Source: Epiperipatus broadwayi (Eukaryota > Onychophora > Udeonychophora > Euonychophora > Peripatidae). From it: a stretch of 64,000 nucleotides of DNA. The notes under the pieces were generated by a model. The model saw only the letters and a list, made by a program, of their open reading frames with translations, was not told the origin of the DNA and did not search any database. The translations under genes and the position numbers were made by a program. Where the stretch lies: assembly GCA_028023455.1 (NCBI GenBank), contig JAQFVV010000020.1, forward strand, positions 4,201,092-4,265,091, given 5' to 3'. Position 1 is the first letter of the stretch, and the number at the start of each line of letters is the position of its first letter. Positions 36,975-48,500 of the stretch are shown in pieces.

Positions 36975-37905
36975 CTTTGAGTTTTTTCCTCTTAATTCCA
37001 GGGTCTTAGTCTTTTTTTAAAATCAGTTGATACTCTACTTTTATTGCAAGCTATAGTGAAGTCTTGTGGATTGAAATAATACGATATAACAAAACAAAAG
37101 ACCTTTTTACTTTAATGCTGTCTACCAAAATCGATCGTAAAATCTCTTGATCCCAAGTCGACGGTCTACCAACTACGCGAAGCGGCCACGGATATTATTA
37201 GATATATTTAAATTTCTTATCTTCAGATCAGTTTCTACCTTTTGTTTTTATTATTTGGAAATAATTGCAGCTATGACCCAACAATCACCTTTAACTCATT
37301 AAAGATCAGAGATGGTTATTTAAATGCATCTTGTAATCACAGATTCTCAAACTAGAGTAGCAGTATAGTGGAAAGGTCCTCTATATATTCTATATCATTA
37401 ACAAATGTTTTCAGACAGACATATAGTTGCCATACTCATTGGTTTCACCCATTTAACAAATATAAAAAAAAATTCAGATATTTATTAACAATTTCTATCA
37501 CTAAATAAATCCCTGAGTGGATTAATGCAATGGTTGCAATCCATCTCTGACCCTTTTTCCTTATTCGGATACCATATTACTTCTCCAGCAGCAAACCATT
37601 CGTTTATATTAAATATAAAGTTGTAAACAAATAATTTTAATCTATATACAATTACATAATTATTATTATTGTTGTTTTGTTATTGAGATATTATCAAAGA
37701 ACATTTATTTTTAGAAAAAGTATTCATTGAAATTGATGAATGGTCCGTGGTTTTGGATAACTTACTCTTGAACTTAGTAACAAGCTGCTTAAAAATTAAG
37801 ATTTTGCACATAGTTGGCAAATTACCAATAATAATTATTGAAAAACTACTCCAGTTACAAATGGAAAAAGTAATTAGTAAGTATTTATTTAAATTAAACA
37901 TTAAT
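36975..37905. other. No gene recognised
   Basis: AT-rich. At about 37135-37190, minus strand, a tRNA-like patch (CGTAGTTGGTAGACC, then GTCGACTTGGGATC) resembles the D and anticodon arms of a tRNA. It lacks a clear acceptor stem and B box, so it is at best a tRNA-derived fragment. Confidence 0.35.
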
Positions 37906-37921
37906 ATATATATATATATAT

Positions 37922-38184
37922 ATGATCACTAGATGGAGCTTTACCAATAGCTCCTAAATCAAGCTTTGTTTACATAAACGCTGAGAGAGAATTAGAATTC
38001 AATATATCTTTCGTTGTCTCCACCTTTAGACCATGGTTTCAAGCTAGTTGGCTCATGTCAGTAAAGGGTTGGAAGACTAGAAACAAAGTTTGATTTAGGA
38101 GCTATTGGTAAAGCTCCATCTAGTGATCATAAAATGCAAGCTAGAAGCAAGTTACGAAATTTATAACTTGTTTTGTTTATCATA
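37922..38184. mobile_element. Inverted-repeat element with hammerhead (family K)
   Basis: A 50-bp arm at 37922-37971 is mirrored at 38081-38130 with one mismatch (49/50). The right, plus-oriented half extends further, to about 38184. The flanks on both sides are TA runs, compatible with an insertion into an AT microsatellite, so a TSD cannot be proved. The left, minus-oriented half carries the hammerhead at 38016-38077 and the right half lacks it. This again is an asymmetric inverted dimer. Confidence 0.75.
38016..38077 (-). ncRNA. Hammerhead ribozyme motif K
   Basis: Stem I is strong: CCTTTA/TAAAGG (six perfect pairs), then GTCT(t)CCA with TGGAGAC. Stem II is GAGC-CAACTA-GCTT, followed by GAAA, the palindromic stem III ACCATGGT and GTC. 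The core strand reads CTGACAT instead of CTGANGA, so G8 and A9 are changed. G8 is essential for catalysis, so this copy is probably dead. Confidence 0.65.
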
Positions 38185-38450
38185 ATATATATATATACAA
38201 TTAGTTTTATTTTATGATATATAAAAAATAGACTAGAATCACAGACTTGAAATAAAAAGTCAATAATATGCATTCCTAGAGCAGGTCATTGTGTTCAGTT
38301 TCAGTATTCAAATGCAGTCTAAAGAAAATACTGATTACCATCAAACAGTCATTGGTAGATGAATAATTCATTGCAAAAATGCACAGTATTCTTTGATTTT
38401 ATTTCTACTTGTAGACTATAATGGCTTCAATAAGTTTTTTGCCACTTATA
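38185..38450. other. Nothing recognised
   Basis: A TA run followed by AT-rich spacer up to the 1.5-kb repeat. Confidence 0.35.
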
Positions 38451-39985
38451 TATAAGGTAGTGGGCGAGATCACTAGAACAGTATGTACGAGGATGAATGA
38501 GAGATATCTATAATTTGCATCCACTAATATACATGTTAATAATATATACTAAGCATAATGATATTAAATAGTGGATAAACTTAATTCATGTTTCAGGATT
38601 GAACCTGATAGATAAGCTATCAGCAAATATTTCAGGAGTATATTTTATATCTGAATTAATTGACTTAAAAGATTTTCATTATAATATTTAATGATCATAG
38701 TGACCAATTTATCATCCTCTATCTATAATATATGGCAAAATCGAGGATCACATGATTTATTTCTGGAAGAAATGGAACATGAACATTGCTATTAAGGCCT
38801 GAAAATTTTCATACAAAATGAATGAAACTTCACACTATTTAAATAAATAATAAAAAACGATAATTTATTTACAAACTTATAATAATCTAATTTTCAATAT
38901 AATTATATTAGTTTTATTCTCAAGCAAACACAGATTCTTCATTAGGAAATAATTACAAATTATATATCCAATAAAATTATATTTTTCTAATTTAAATGAA
39001 AATTTTTTTTCGTTAACGTTTGTCTAATTAAATTTCAATAACCAGCAATGTTATTTTTTAATCGTCTCATCTCTAAATTATCTTTTAGTTGATGTTTCAG
39101 GGCATATATGGAAAGTCAAAAATATAAAATAAATAATATTCAGGCATCATCCAAAATGTCCAAAGTTTATTTATGATCAACTTTAAAACATTAATTTTCG
39201 AATTACTGTTATAATAAAAAAGTAGAATTATATGATCCATCACAACTTGCCACAATAAATGTTCTATGTCTTCAATACATCAAAAATATAACCCTATATG
39301 CTGTTGGCTCTTATAAATAAAGTTAATCTATCAAGTATACCTTCAGTGTAAATATTGGTGCGTATATACATAACTACATACATCTCTTCATTAAACTAAA
39401 AATAATTTGAAGAAATGGCCTTTTCTGGGCCCTACCTGTTATAAAAATAGAACCATAAACTTAATTCACTGAATGGTCAGCTGTGGGATCCTACATCACA
39501 TCAATAGTATTCTTGATATTATATCCTTCATAGAGGCAGTTCACTTTGGATCCTAACTCTGATAAACAAAATAATTACTTTTTCCTGATATCACAAATAT
39601 AGAATATACTTAATTACAAACAAAGCATATAAATAATTGTATCTAAATAAAATCTTCACATACATAAAAATATATCTCAATGCACATTAATGTTAAGGAT
39701 CAAATCTATGTACAAGTCATTATTGATCATATTTAAAATTAAAGTGATTATAATACTTTTTAGCAATCTTTTATTCTAGTTCTAGGACATTAGACACACC
39801 TCAGAACATATATGTGTGCACACTCAATGTATCCATTACTAAGTCTATCATGCTCTCCAGCTAATACATATAAATTTTAATATATAACGAACTAAAATAT
39901 TAATAAGAAACCTTTTTGTTTAAATATGGAACTTTTTAGTTGTTTTTTTTTTACTCATCTATATTTGAAAAAAAGATACAGTTAA
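38451..39985 (+). repeat. 1.5-kb repeat, uninterrupted copy
   Basis: This matches 42440-46620 minus its LTR insertion. Shared landmarks are GAGATCA, ATGTTAATAATATATA, TTTCAGGATTGA, TGACAATTTTCATA, TTTATTTACAA, ATTCTTCATT, TTGATGTTTCA, ATGTGTGCACAC and ATCATCTATATTTGAAAAA. It is non-coding. At CACTAATATACATG it has the unoccupied site that the LTR uses in the other copy. Confidence 0.8.
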
Positions 39986-40009
39986 AAGAAATATACATTT
40001 TAATTAATA

Positions 40010-40124
40010 CTAATTTTTTTTTCATATGTCATAACATCGGCCGGGACGCGAACCCACAACCGTCTGCAACTAACTACTTGCTTGCAAGGCGGGTGCGATG
40101 ACCTCTCGGCTGACAACGCTTGAC
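40010..40124 (-). mobile_element. tRNA-derived SINE, long subtype (S4)
   Basis: On the minus strand: TTGTCAGCCGAGAGGTCATC, the AAGTAGTTAGTTGCAGACGG segment, B box GGTTCGCGTCC, CGGCCGATGTTATGACATATG and a T/A tail. It belongs with S3 and S5 by its long inter-box segment. No clear target-site duplication was seen. Confidence 0.85.
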
Positions 40125-40131
40125 AAAAAGA

Positions 40132-42439
40132 AACAAATGTGTTTTTACATGCTATTAAAAAAATTAAAATTAAATGTTAAAATAAATTAACTGCAATTTA
40201 AGTTGCTTCTTTTAAATAACTTTAAAAGAAGACAAACAGTACTTCCACTTCCCTATCACATTTTAATTAAAAATTTACAATAATTGAAAACTATATACAT
40301 ATATAACCTTATCTAAGCAAATACACATATAATGCATTTTCTTTTTGAGATCAAAACAATAATGAATACTCTTCATATAAGTCAAATTATAGTTTTTTTA
40401 TTTTAAATAATTCTAATAACTTACATACATATTGATTATTTTGCAGGAATTGTCACAGCAGCATATCGTGAGGCTTCATAGTTGATGATTGTGTATTTTC
40501 TTGGAAGACACGTACATGCATTTTGCCTTCAAGACAGACCCACAATATCACATATAAGTTTTTTTGACAGAGTTGAATTTTCTCTGGCTTGCAGTTTTAT
40601 TCAGGGAAAGTTTCTGCATAGATACTTGCCAATTCATCATCATGTTTCTCAAATTTTATTGTGAATAGAAATTTCTTTGAAATAGCATTTAAAAGTTAAC
40701 AAATATTGGATTCAAGGTACACATAAGGGAGCTTGTAGTTCTCCATAATTTTTAGTCTCTAAACATAAAATTCAGTTTCAAGAGCACTAGTAGAGAAAGA
40801 GTTTCAAAGAAACTCCTCTTTATATATGCTCTAAGTGACCTCACATATTTTTCAAACCTCAATAACATTTAATTAAATACATATTTTATATGCAATAATT
40901 ATCTACTTAATTAAATTCTTATCTTGGAGAAAAAAGTATATTAGATCTATATTTTCTAATTCTATTGTCTTCAAAAAAATCACAAAATGCAACTAAAATT
41001 AAAATAAAATCTTAATTCCTTTTAATGCTGTTATCCTTTTTAAACCAAAATATATATAATTTAATTAAGCCTTATCCATTTGATTTTTTAAGGTCTATTT
41101 TTTCTACTAATATAACTTAATTACGATGTTTTTAAGGTAAGCACATATTTCAACATAAATTCATTCAGTTATCAATTTAAGTATTTTTAATCCTAAATCT
41201 TTTCATTTCTTATGACAAAAACAGGCTACATTATCCTTTATTAAAAAAATTTTTTTTAAATTTAAACCCTTCATATTTTAACAACCAAACTAATTTATTA
41301 AATTATTATTTTTAAATATTTATTACAAAATATTTTTAGTTTAATAATCTAAAAGAATTTCACTGTTACCTTTTATCATTCCATTTCACAAATACTATTG
41401 ACTAACTCCTTCTTATTTGTAAAATGAAGTGGATCACCATGAAATAGATATGACATTATCTATTTCATATTCTACATCTTACAAATGAAAAAAACTGAAA
41501 AAAGTGTCACAATATGTATTATCCTTTTGCTCTTTTTATATGACATTTTATACATTTTTATTCAATTATTGGTTAATTTTGCAAGATTTTTTTTCTTAAT
41601 TTGATATTTTATCTAATGCTTATTTTATCAGTGGTAACTGGGGAGAAGGCTTTTCACTCATATTTCTCTTTTTCTTTAAGTATTAAATAATTTTGATGCC
41701 TAAATATGTACTTCTTTTAAAGAAATCCCTCTAAATGTGGGTCAGAAATCTGGATGATGGATATATAAATATGAAATTCATGGTGCTTCAATTCTATATT
41801 TAACTCTGGTTGTGGGATTTCTTTAACAACTGCATTGATCAGCTTGAATTGCAAGTCTCCATTTATCTTTTATGTTAAATTTAATTTTGTTTGCTTTTAT
41901 GCATTCTACATTTTTTGGTTCATTATTTTAATCTTTTACTCACTTTTTATCTTTTTCTCTAATTGCTCTGATAATTTGGTGATCTTTTGCATCATGTCTT
42001 TTTATGTTGGTGCTATTATCTTCTCTACCGTCATTTTTACACCTTCACCATAATGGCATTGCACCATATCCTGTTATACTTTGTCTGGTTCATCACTGTT
42101 TATTTCAGAACTGTGTATAACTCCTCTCTTTAGGATATCCTCTTCATAGCTTGCTTCAAAACTCTCATCTGTGATTATTTCTTATTGTCCATTATTCTTC
42201 TCTTTTTTATTTTGTATTTTCTTGATTTGTAGATATCACTAATATTTCACTAGAACTTTAACATGATAAATTCTTTTATGCTATTTCATTCCTGCATTTT
42301 TGTTCCTTGCTTTGCTTACTAATAACTATATTAGAAAGATAATAATATTATTTTCTCCACATTCTTCATCTATCTCAGACAATTGACTTGCTAAATAATT
42401 AATAGATTTTCATAACCAACATGACAGAAATTAAATAGG
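40132..42439. other. No gene recognised; possible ORF relic on the minus strand
   Basis: Mostly AT-rich. On the minus strand about 42190-41780 translates with few stops into an acidic/lysine-rich, coiled-coil-like stretch (EIITDESFEASYEEDILKR, later KMTVEKIIAPT and KITKLSEQLEKKIKSE), interrupted by at least three stops. It matches no family I can name. It could be an old LINE ORF1 or a processed pseudogene. Confidence 0.3.
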
Positions 42440-42536
42440 ATTGTGTTTACTATATAGTAATTGAGATCATTAGGATAATGTATACGAAGGTAAATAAGAA
42501 GTGTCTATAGTTTTTATCTACCATATTGTAACGGGC

Positions 42537-45206
42537 ACATACGACGTTACATTTTTTTTTTTATTAGTAAACATGAAAAAAATAAAAGTTTGCCAATAAA
42601 AACTTTTTTTTTAAGAATTAAAAATTGGAAATTAAAAAAATCATCTTAAACTCGTATATATATAAAATCGCACAGATAAAAAAAAATTATTAAAATAAAA
42701 CTTTATTAAAAATAGAAAAACTAAATCTTTCAACAAAAAGATTTAGAGATAAAAATATATCTAAGTGTGTACAAAACAAATTAATTAATGTTATTGAAAA
42801 AATGGAAATGATTATTTTAATTAGTCCAAGTGAACTAGCCCTTGGGCATTTAAATGTATAAGCAATGGTCAGATAGGAAAACAATAGAAACTAATGACCA
42901 ATGAAAGAGATCCATTGGGGAATCGGACCTCAATGGAAGGATCATCATCATCGATGATGTAATGTCCATTGGATCCTAAAGTTACATATAAAGAAAAAGT
43001 TGGATAATAAAATTTTTAGTGAGTGAAGAAAATTTAAGAGAAGACTGAGATGTGTTAAGTCGGAGAGTCGGAGGTGAAGGGATTGAAAGACGCACTTTCA
43101 ATTCCTTCAGTTGTTATAAAAAAAAGGAAAATGAAACATCGCTTTTCCTATATTGAGGACCACAGGATCATCGAGGGATTTTAACACTAGATTCCAAATG
43201 GCAAGCAATGGATAACTAATGAATATTTCTAAAACCGTAAGCATGTTATGAACTTAAATGAATATTAATTTGAAAACACTAAGAACTTTAAAATATAAAC
43301 TTTCCCAGTATTTAAAAAAAATAGAAATAGAATCCTATTTGACCAAACTAAATTCCTTATTAATTCTTTTTATTGGTGTATTTCTTTTTTTTTTAATCAT
43401 TTCCATTTATTTATTTATTTTTTTGGTTCTTTTAAGTTTTATTTATGATTTTTGTTTTTCACTAATTTATAATTATATAAATGTTAAACTTAAGTCGTGT
43501 GTGAATGGCTATATAGATTTGTAAAGTTATATTAGGGGAGGGTAATCTTAGGTTATTTGTTTCATAATTAAATTAGGTCAATGGATTGGATATATTGGTG
43601 TAATTAGTAGATGTAATATGAGATTCGCTACGGGCAGAATCGCTTTATATGCCGCACACTTCCTTTTTGCCTATGGAATGCGATCGTAAGTCGGCAAAAT
43701 GACCACAATCTTTTCCTATGGAGCTTTTTTATTGATCTTCTTGTCAGATAGATGTAGTATTCCTATCTGACGAGAGGCAATTTCTTCTCTTAACCTTTTG
43801 TGCTGCCGTATTCGTGTTACATTGAATGCATCGATATATCAGATGGATTGACATTGTTGACTGCGAACTTTTGGCCTAAGGTTAAATAAGGATAGAATAT
43901 TTTCTTTTCAAATGCAAATCTATGTAGTCTATTCATACTCGACACTCTAAATAAAAATGCATTAAATTTAAGCTGGGTATAGATGCTTGCATGGATTCGT
44001 TATCGGTCAATTATGTTTTTGGTTTTTATATTTGATCAAAATATATAGACATTTGGTAAATAATGATACCTTACAGTAAGTATCTAAAATGTATTTATTC
44101 GGATGTCTTTTAAGTTATTGGTGTCAGTGTGGCATCTTATGATGAATGCTATTGGGTTTCTTATAAATTTCCCTCTGCAATTCCACCAATGATTTTATAT
44201 TTTATTGTTTATGTTTATTTTGAAATGTTTTTGACCATGTAATCTATGTAACTGATCTATACTCAACATTATAAAACAAACTTATATAAATCCATCTGTG
44301 CGAACTTATAATAGTATAAAAATTAAAATGTAAATTAAAAATCAAAAATAAAAGTTAAAAATAATGTTAAAGTAAACATACTAAAATAATAATGTAATAT
44401 AGGGCATATGAGCACAGACTTTCAGATGACCCATCACTCTCCACTCTATCTAATATCACTGATCCACTCAAACACATTTATGCTGAAAAGATAAATAATC
44501 ACCAATATACGTATTTCATGCTAAACCAGCAATCATCAGTTGGTCCAGATTATTATCTCCCACACATATATACTATAAGTGCTCAGATATATATTAAGAT
44601 AGACAATCTTCATACTTTAATGGATAGGCTCCAATCTACTACACCCTCCAACTCTTCACCCGTCCATCCAATTGAAAATCTGATGATGGAATGCTCAAAG
44701 GCCACCCTGAGGCCGAGATTCTTGTCACACCCATGTTGACCTAAGGTCAATCTGAACCCCACATGTACAGGACATAATCCATTTAATACATGTGCAAGGA
44801 TGGGCAGACATCTCTACAATGTAATAACTGAAACACAGGCTTATTATATACCTGTGTCTATATATGTAATATAGGGCATATAAGCACAGACTAAAATAAT
44901 AATGTTAAATTTTATATATATATATATGTGCGTAAATAAATGTTTGTGTGTATAATTACTGGCAATGGCTTATTTTATTCTTTTTTATATATTCTTAGAT
45001 AAGAATTTATTATAAAATATAAATCTCTGCTATTCCACTGAGCTAGTGACAATGGGCTAATGACCGGAATCAAAATATATAAAATAATAAAAAAAATTTT
45101 TGGGGGGACTTACGTATCTGCCTACTTTATAAATTTTCTAGGTTCAAATGCCTAGTGGCGCCCTGTAGTGTAGATTACATTGTCTCTTATTCTAAGGATC
45201 ATTATA
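42537..45206 (+). mobile_element. Solo LTR-like element, copy 2
   Basis: It starts TGTAACGGGC, with an early CGTTACA hairpin partner, and ends GATCATTATA. The flanking 4-bp duplication is ATAT (42533-42536 and 45207-45210). It is homologous to 9313-11392. Its extra length is explained by the insertion at 44396-44892 plus small gaps. No coding region survives, and the 88-codon frame at 43258-43524 is not shared with copy 1. Confidence 0.75.
44396..44892 (-). mobile_element. 0.5-kb non-autonomous element with TSD and terminal direct repeats
   Basis: It is flanked by ACTAAAATAATAATGT or a subset of it (44380-44395; 44890-44905), giving a 13-16 bp duplication. Both ends of the insert carry AATATAGGGCATAT(G/A)AGCACAG. 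It is non-coding apart from an unremarkable 73-codon frame, and related to 2036-2395 in the opposite orientation. The terminal repeat suggests a permuted or multimeric RNA template. No hammerhead motif was found in it. Confidence 0.75.
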
Positions 45207-46620
45207 ATATATATGTGTGTGTATGTTAATAATATATAGTAGGCATATTAACACTAAGCAGTGAATATACTCACTTTAACTTTCAGGGTTGAGTTTATGA
45301 TCATCATTGAACTTTGGGTACCACCTGATAAAGACAACTAGGATATATTTTAGGATATACCTATTTCTCTATTAATTGATTAAAAGATTATATTCACAAT
45401 ATTCAATGGTTAAAATGACCAATGCTTTACTATCTATCTATAATCAACTGACCAAATCAAAGATCACATGAGATATTCTTAGACAAAATGAAACATAGAC
45501 TTGATATTAAACCTGACAATTTTCATATAAAATAATTGAAACCACACAAAAAATGATTAAAAACAGTACTTTATTTACAATTTTATAATAATCTAATTCT
45601 TAGTACAACATTAGTTCTATTCTCAAACAAATAATTCTTCATTGGGAAATATTTGAAAACAATATATTCAATGAAAACTATTATTAACATTTATTTGAAT
45701 TATATTTTTCTAATTTAAATGGAATTCTTCATATATAGTCAAAGCCTATTTAATTAAATTTAAATAGTCTATATCTAAATTATTTTTAGTTGATGTTTCA
45801 TAATGGAAAGATAAAAATATGAAACAGGTAATAATATTCATACGTCATCAAATACGTCATCAAAAATATCGATAGTTTATTCCTGGTCAATTATACAAAT
45901 ATAATTATATGATCTAGCAGACTGCTTATCAACAATAACTATTACATGCCTTTAATGCATCAATGATATAAACTGACATGTTGTTGAACCTTATAAAACT
46001 AACTCATTTATTCAATTGTTTTTAACTTCATAGCTGTCATTTATATATGCATTTAAAATTAAAATAGTCTATGAAGTAAATATCCAGTGTAAATAAACAT
46101 ATATACGAATATGTACTCATTTTATTAATATTATATCCTTAGTAGAGGTGGTCAGTTTTGGATCTGATAAACAAAATCACTATTTCTCTTCCCAATAACA
46201 TAAACATAGAAAATACAAACCTGTAAACGAAGGATGTAGAAATTGTACTTATATAATAAGTTCACAAACATAAAAGGATATTTTAATATAGATTAATGCA
46301 AAGGTTAAAAGTACATACAAGACAATAGTGATCATATTTAAAATAATAATTTATTTGTTTAATTTAAAATTACACCAGTTATAATATTGTTTTTAAATTG
46401 TTTTCTACTCCAGTTCTAAAACATTCCATTTATTGTGGAATGTACTTCACATGTGTGCACACACAGTTTATCTATGGCTAAGACTATTGCGTTTTCAAGC
46501 TAATGCATCTAAATTTTAGTATTTTATAGAAATCTAAAATATTAATGGAAATCTTTTTGGTTAAATACAGATCATTTTAATTTTTTTAATCATCTATATT
46601 TGAAAAAGAGATATCTTTAA

Positions 46621-47779
46621 AAATATATCATTAGTATTTATGTCCATTATTGTTGTTTTATTGTTCAGCCGTATTGTATATTGAGTTCTATCTACACAGC
46701 TCCATAATTTGGACATGGTAAACTTGAGATGAGTCCATAACATTTATATTAATAATACAGTTACAACTGTTAAAATAATTCTCTGCCTGTTGTGGATTAT
46801 AGAATTACAGATGTATTGTTGTCTTCAGTAACAACCAGCAAGTTTGAAGGATGCTGAGCCCATTTTAGAAAAGCCTAACAGTTACAGATGTATTGGCTTG
46901 CCTCCTGAAAAAACTGATATTATACTAACACTTTCCATTCTGAGTTTAAACATACCTGATTGTGTTCTAAAAAATAGTGGATAATGTGCATGACTATCAG
47001 AAAAATTCCAGATTGTGAATTGCTGATGTAAATGTGACACAATAACCCTTGTTTTATCTAATCATCTTCCCAAATGGACTTTTGTTTTATAGCCAACTTT
47101 CCTACCTGATATGTCAATAATTAAATTTATTGACATAGTTTGCTGTTTATCTATATTATTATTTAATTGCTTAGCTGTCTTACATGCTGAATTTTATTTA
47201 GAAAGCTATACAGCTTCCATTACTGAAGATAAAGTTGGCAACAATATAGGCTAATTTTTAAGACAGACAAGTGTGTGAAAATTTTCAACATCAAACGTGA
47301 TTTATAAAAGATGCCTATATGCAATGGTAGAATACAAGTCTCAGATAAATTCCAGGTTTGATTCTCAGTTAAATAACATAATTAATAAAAATTCAGTTTT
47401 AATTGATTTAATGCAACTGTTATACGTGCAATTTGTCACTAGGATTTTAGAATATCATTCAAACAATGATGAGTAGTAGTTTGAATTTTATTTCATTTTT
47501 GTAGCAATGAATATTTGGAATAGTTTATGAGCAGATTTATGAAGCAGGATAAAAGATGTATGTAGGTTTAATAATGTAATTTTAATTAAAATCAATTAAA
47601 CAATGAAAAACATTTTTTGTCATTAATATTTATCGAGTTGACATAAAACTATTGGATTCTTTCATCGTACTTAGTGTTTAAATAAGAGATATCTCTTCAT
47701 CTATTGTTTCCATTTATAATTATATGAAAATACTGCAACAGAGATTAAATATGTTAAATAAAATTAAAAGACCAATCAT
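46621..47779. other. Nothing recognised
   Basis: AT-rich spacer. No supported gene or repeat boundary. Confidence 0.4.
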
Positions 47780-48500
47780 ACCTTGAAGCATGTGTATCAT
47801 AATCATGGTTATTCTATTAAGAATCTATGATACCCATTTTTTGGTAATTTGCTAACTGTTAGATCCTTGGTTCATTATATATTCATTTTGTCTGATAAAG
47901 CATGCCTCTTTTATTTTATGTTTTATTGTTTCTCATACATTATTTTAATAACCCTAGGATCAAAACTGTGTCCATATTCCCTTTTATGGTTGTAAAATAT
48001 AGATGTATTAGTTGAATTGTCTTGACTTTTTTGCACATTAAGGTATGTTGTGTTAATCTTGATCTCAGATTAGTTTTTGCTTCCCCATAGTAGGTATAAG
48101 GACAGTTCCATTTGGCTTCACCTTACTGCATACACAATGTTAGGTTGATATAATTTATGCATTTTGTCCCTTATATTATTAATTAGTCTATTTAAATTGA
48201 TGGTCATTCTAAATGCCATGTTAAATTTATCGGCACAAATCTTTACAATTTTATTTCCAATGTGTGGTAAGTATGGTTGCCCAGTCTAACTTTTGTTTAT
48301 ATTTCATAGTATGCTGGTGATTGCGTTATTCTTTCCAATTCAAATGATGATCTACAAATTTCCTGCATTTTCAATACAATGTGTAAAAATTTTACCTTGC
48401 ATTTAATGACCAAAAAGTTTGAGTTCTTTATAATCCTTAAATAGAAAAAAATATTCCAATAACTTTAGAGTGAATGATTTGATCAACTAAAAAATGAGAA
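47780..48500 (-). pseudogene. Second Penelope-like element relic
   Basis: On the minus strand the sequence contains TYLPHIGNKIVKICADKFNM, then MTINLNRLINNIRDKMHKLY and QPNIVYAVR. A shifted GIY-YIG stretch follows: CPYTYYGEAKTNLRSRLTQH, then HSFDPRVIKIMYEK. This is the expected order for the connector between RT and GIY-YIG and for the nuclease itself. Frameshifts and stops make it a pseudogene, and the RT palm lies outside what is recognisable. Confidence 0.65.

Larger units (their letters stand above)
42440..46620 (+). repeat. 1.5-kb repeat, copy split by an LTR insertion
   Basis: 42440-42536 and 45207-46620 together match 38451-39985. The interruption is exactly the LTR-like element at 42537-45206. 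Confidence 0.8.

Noticed and set aside
37135-37190. tRNA gene on the minus strand
   Set aside because: D-arm-like and anticodon-arm-like sequence is visible, but there is no closing acceptor stem or B box.
44396-44892. Hammerhead motif in the 0.5-kb nested element (CTGATGATGG near 44680)
   Set aside because: No stem II or GAAA follows at a workable distance on either strand.
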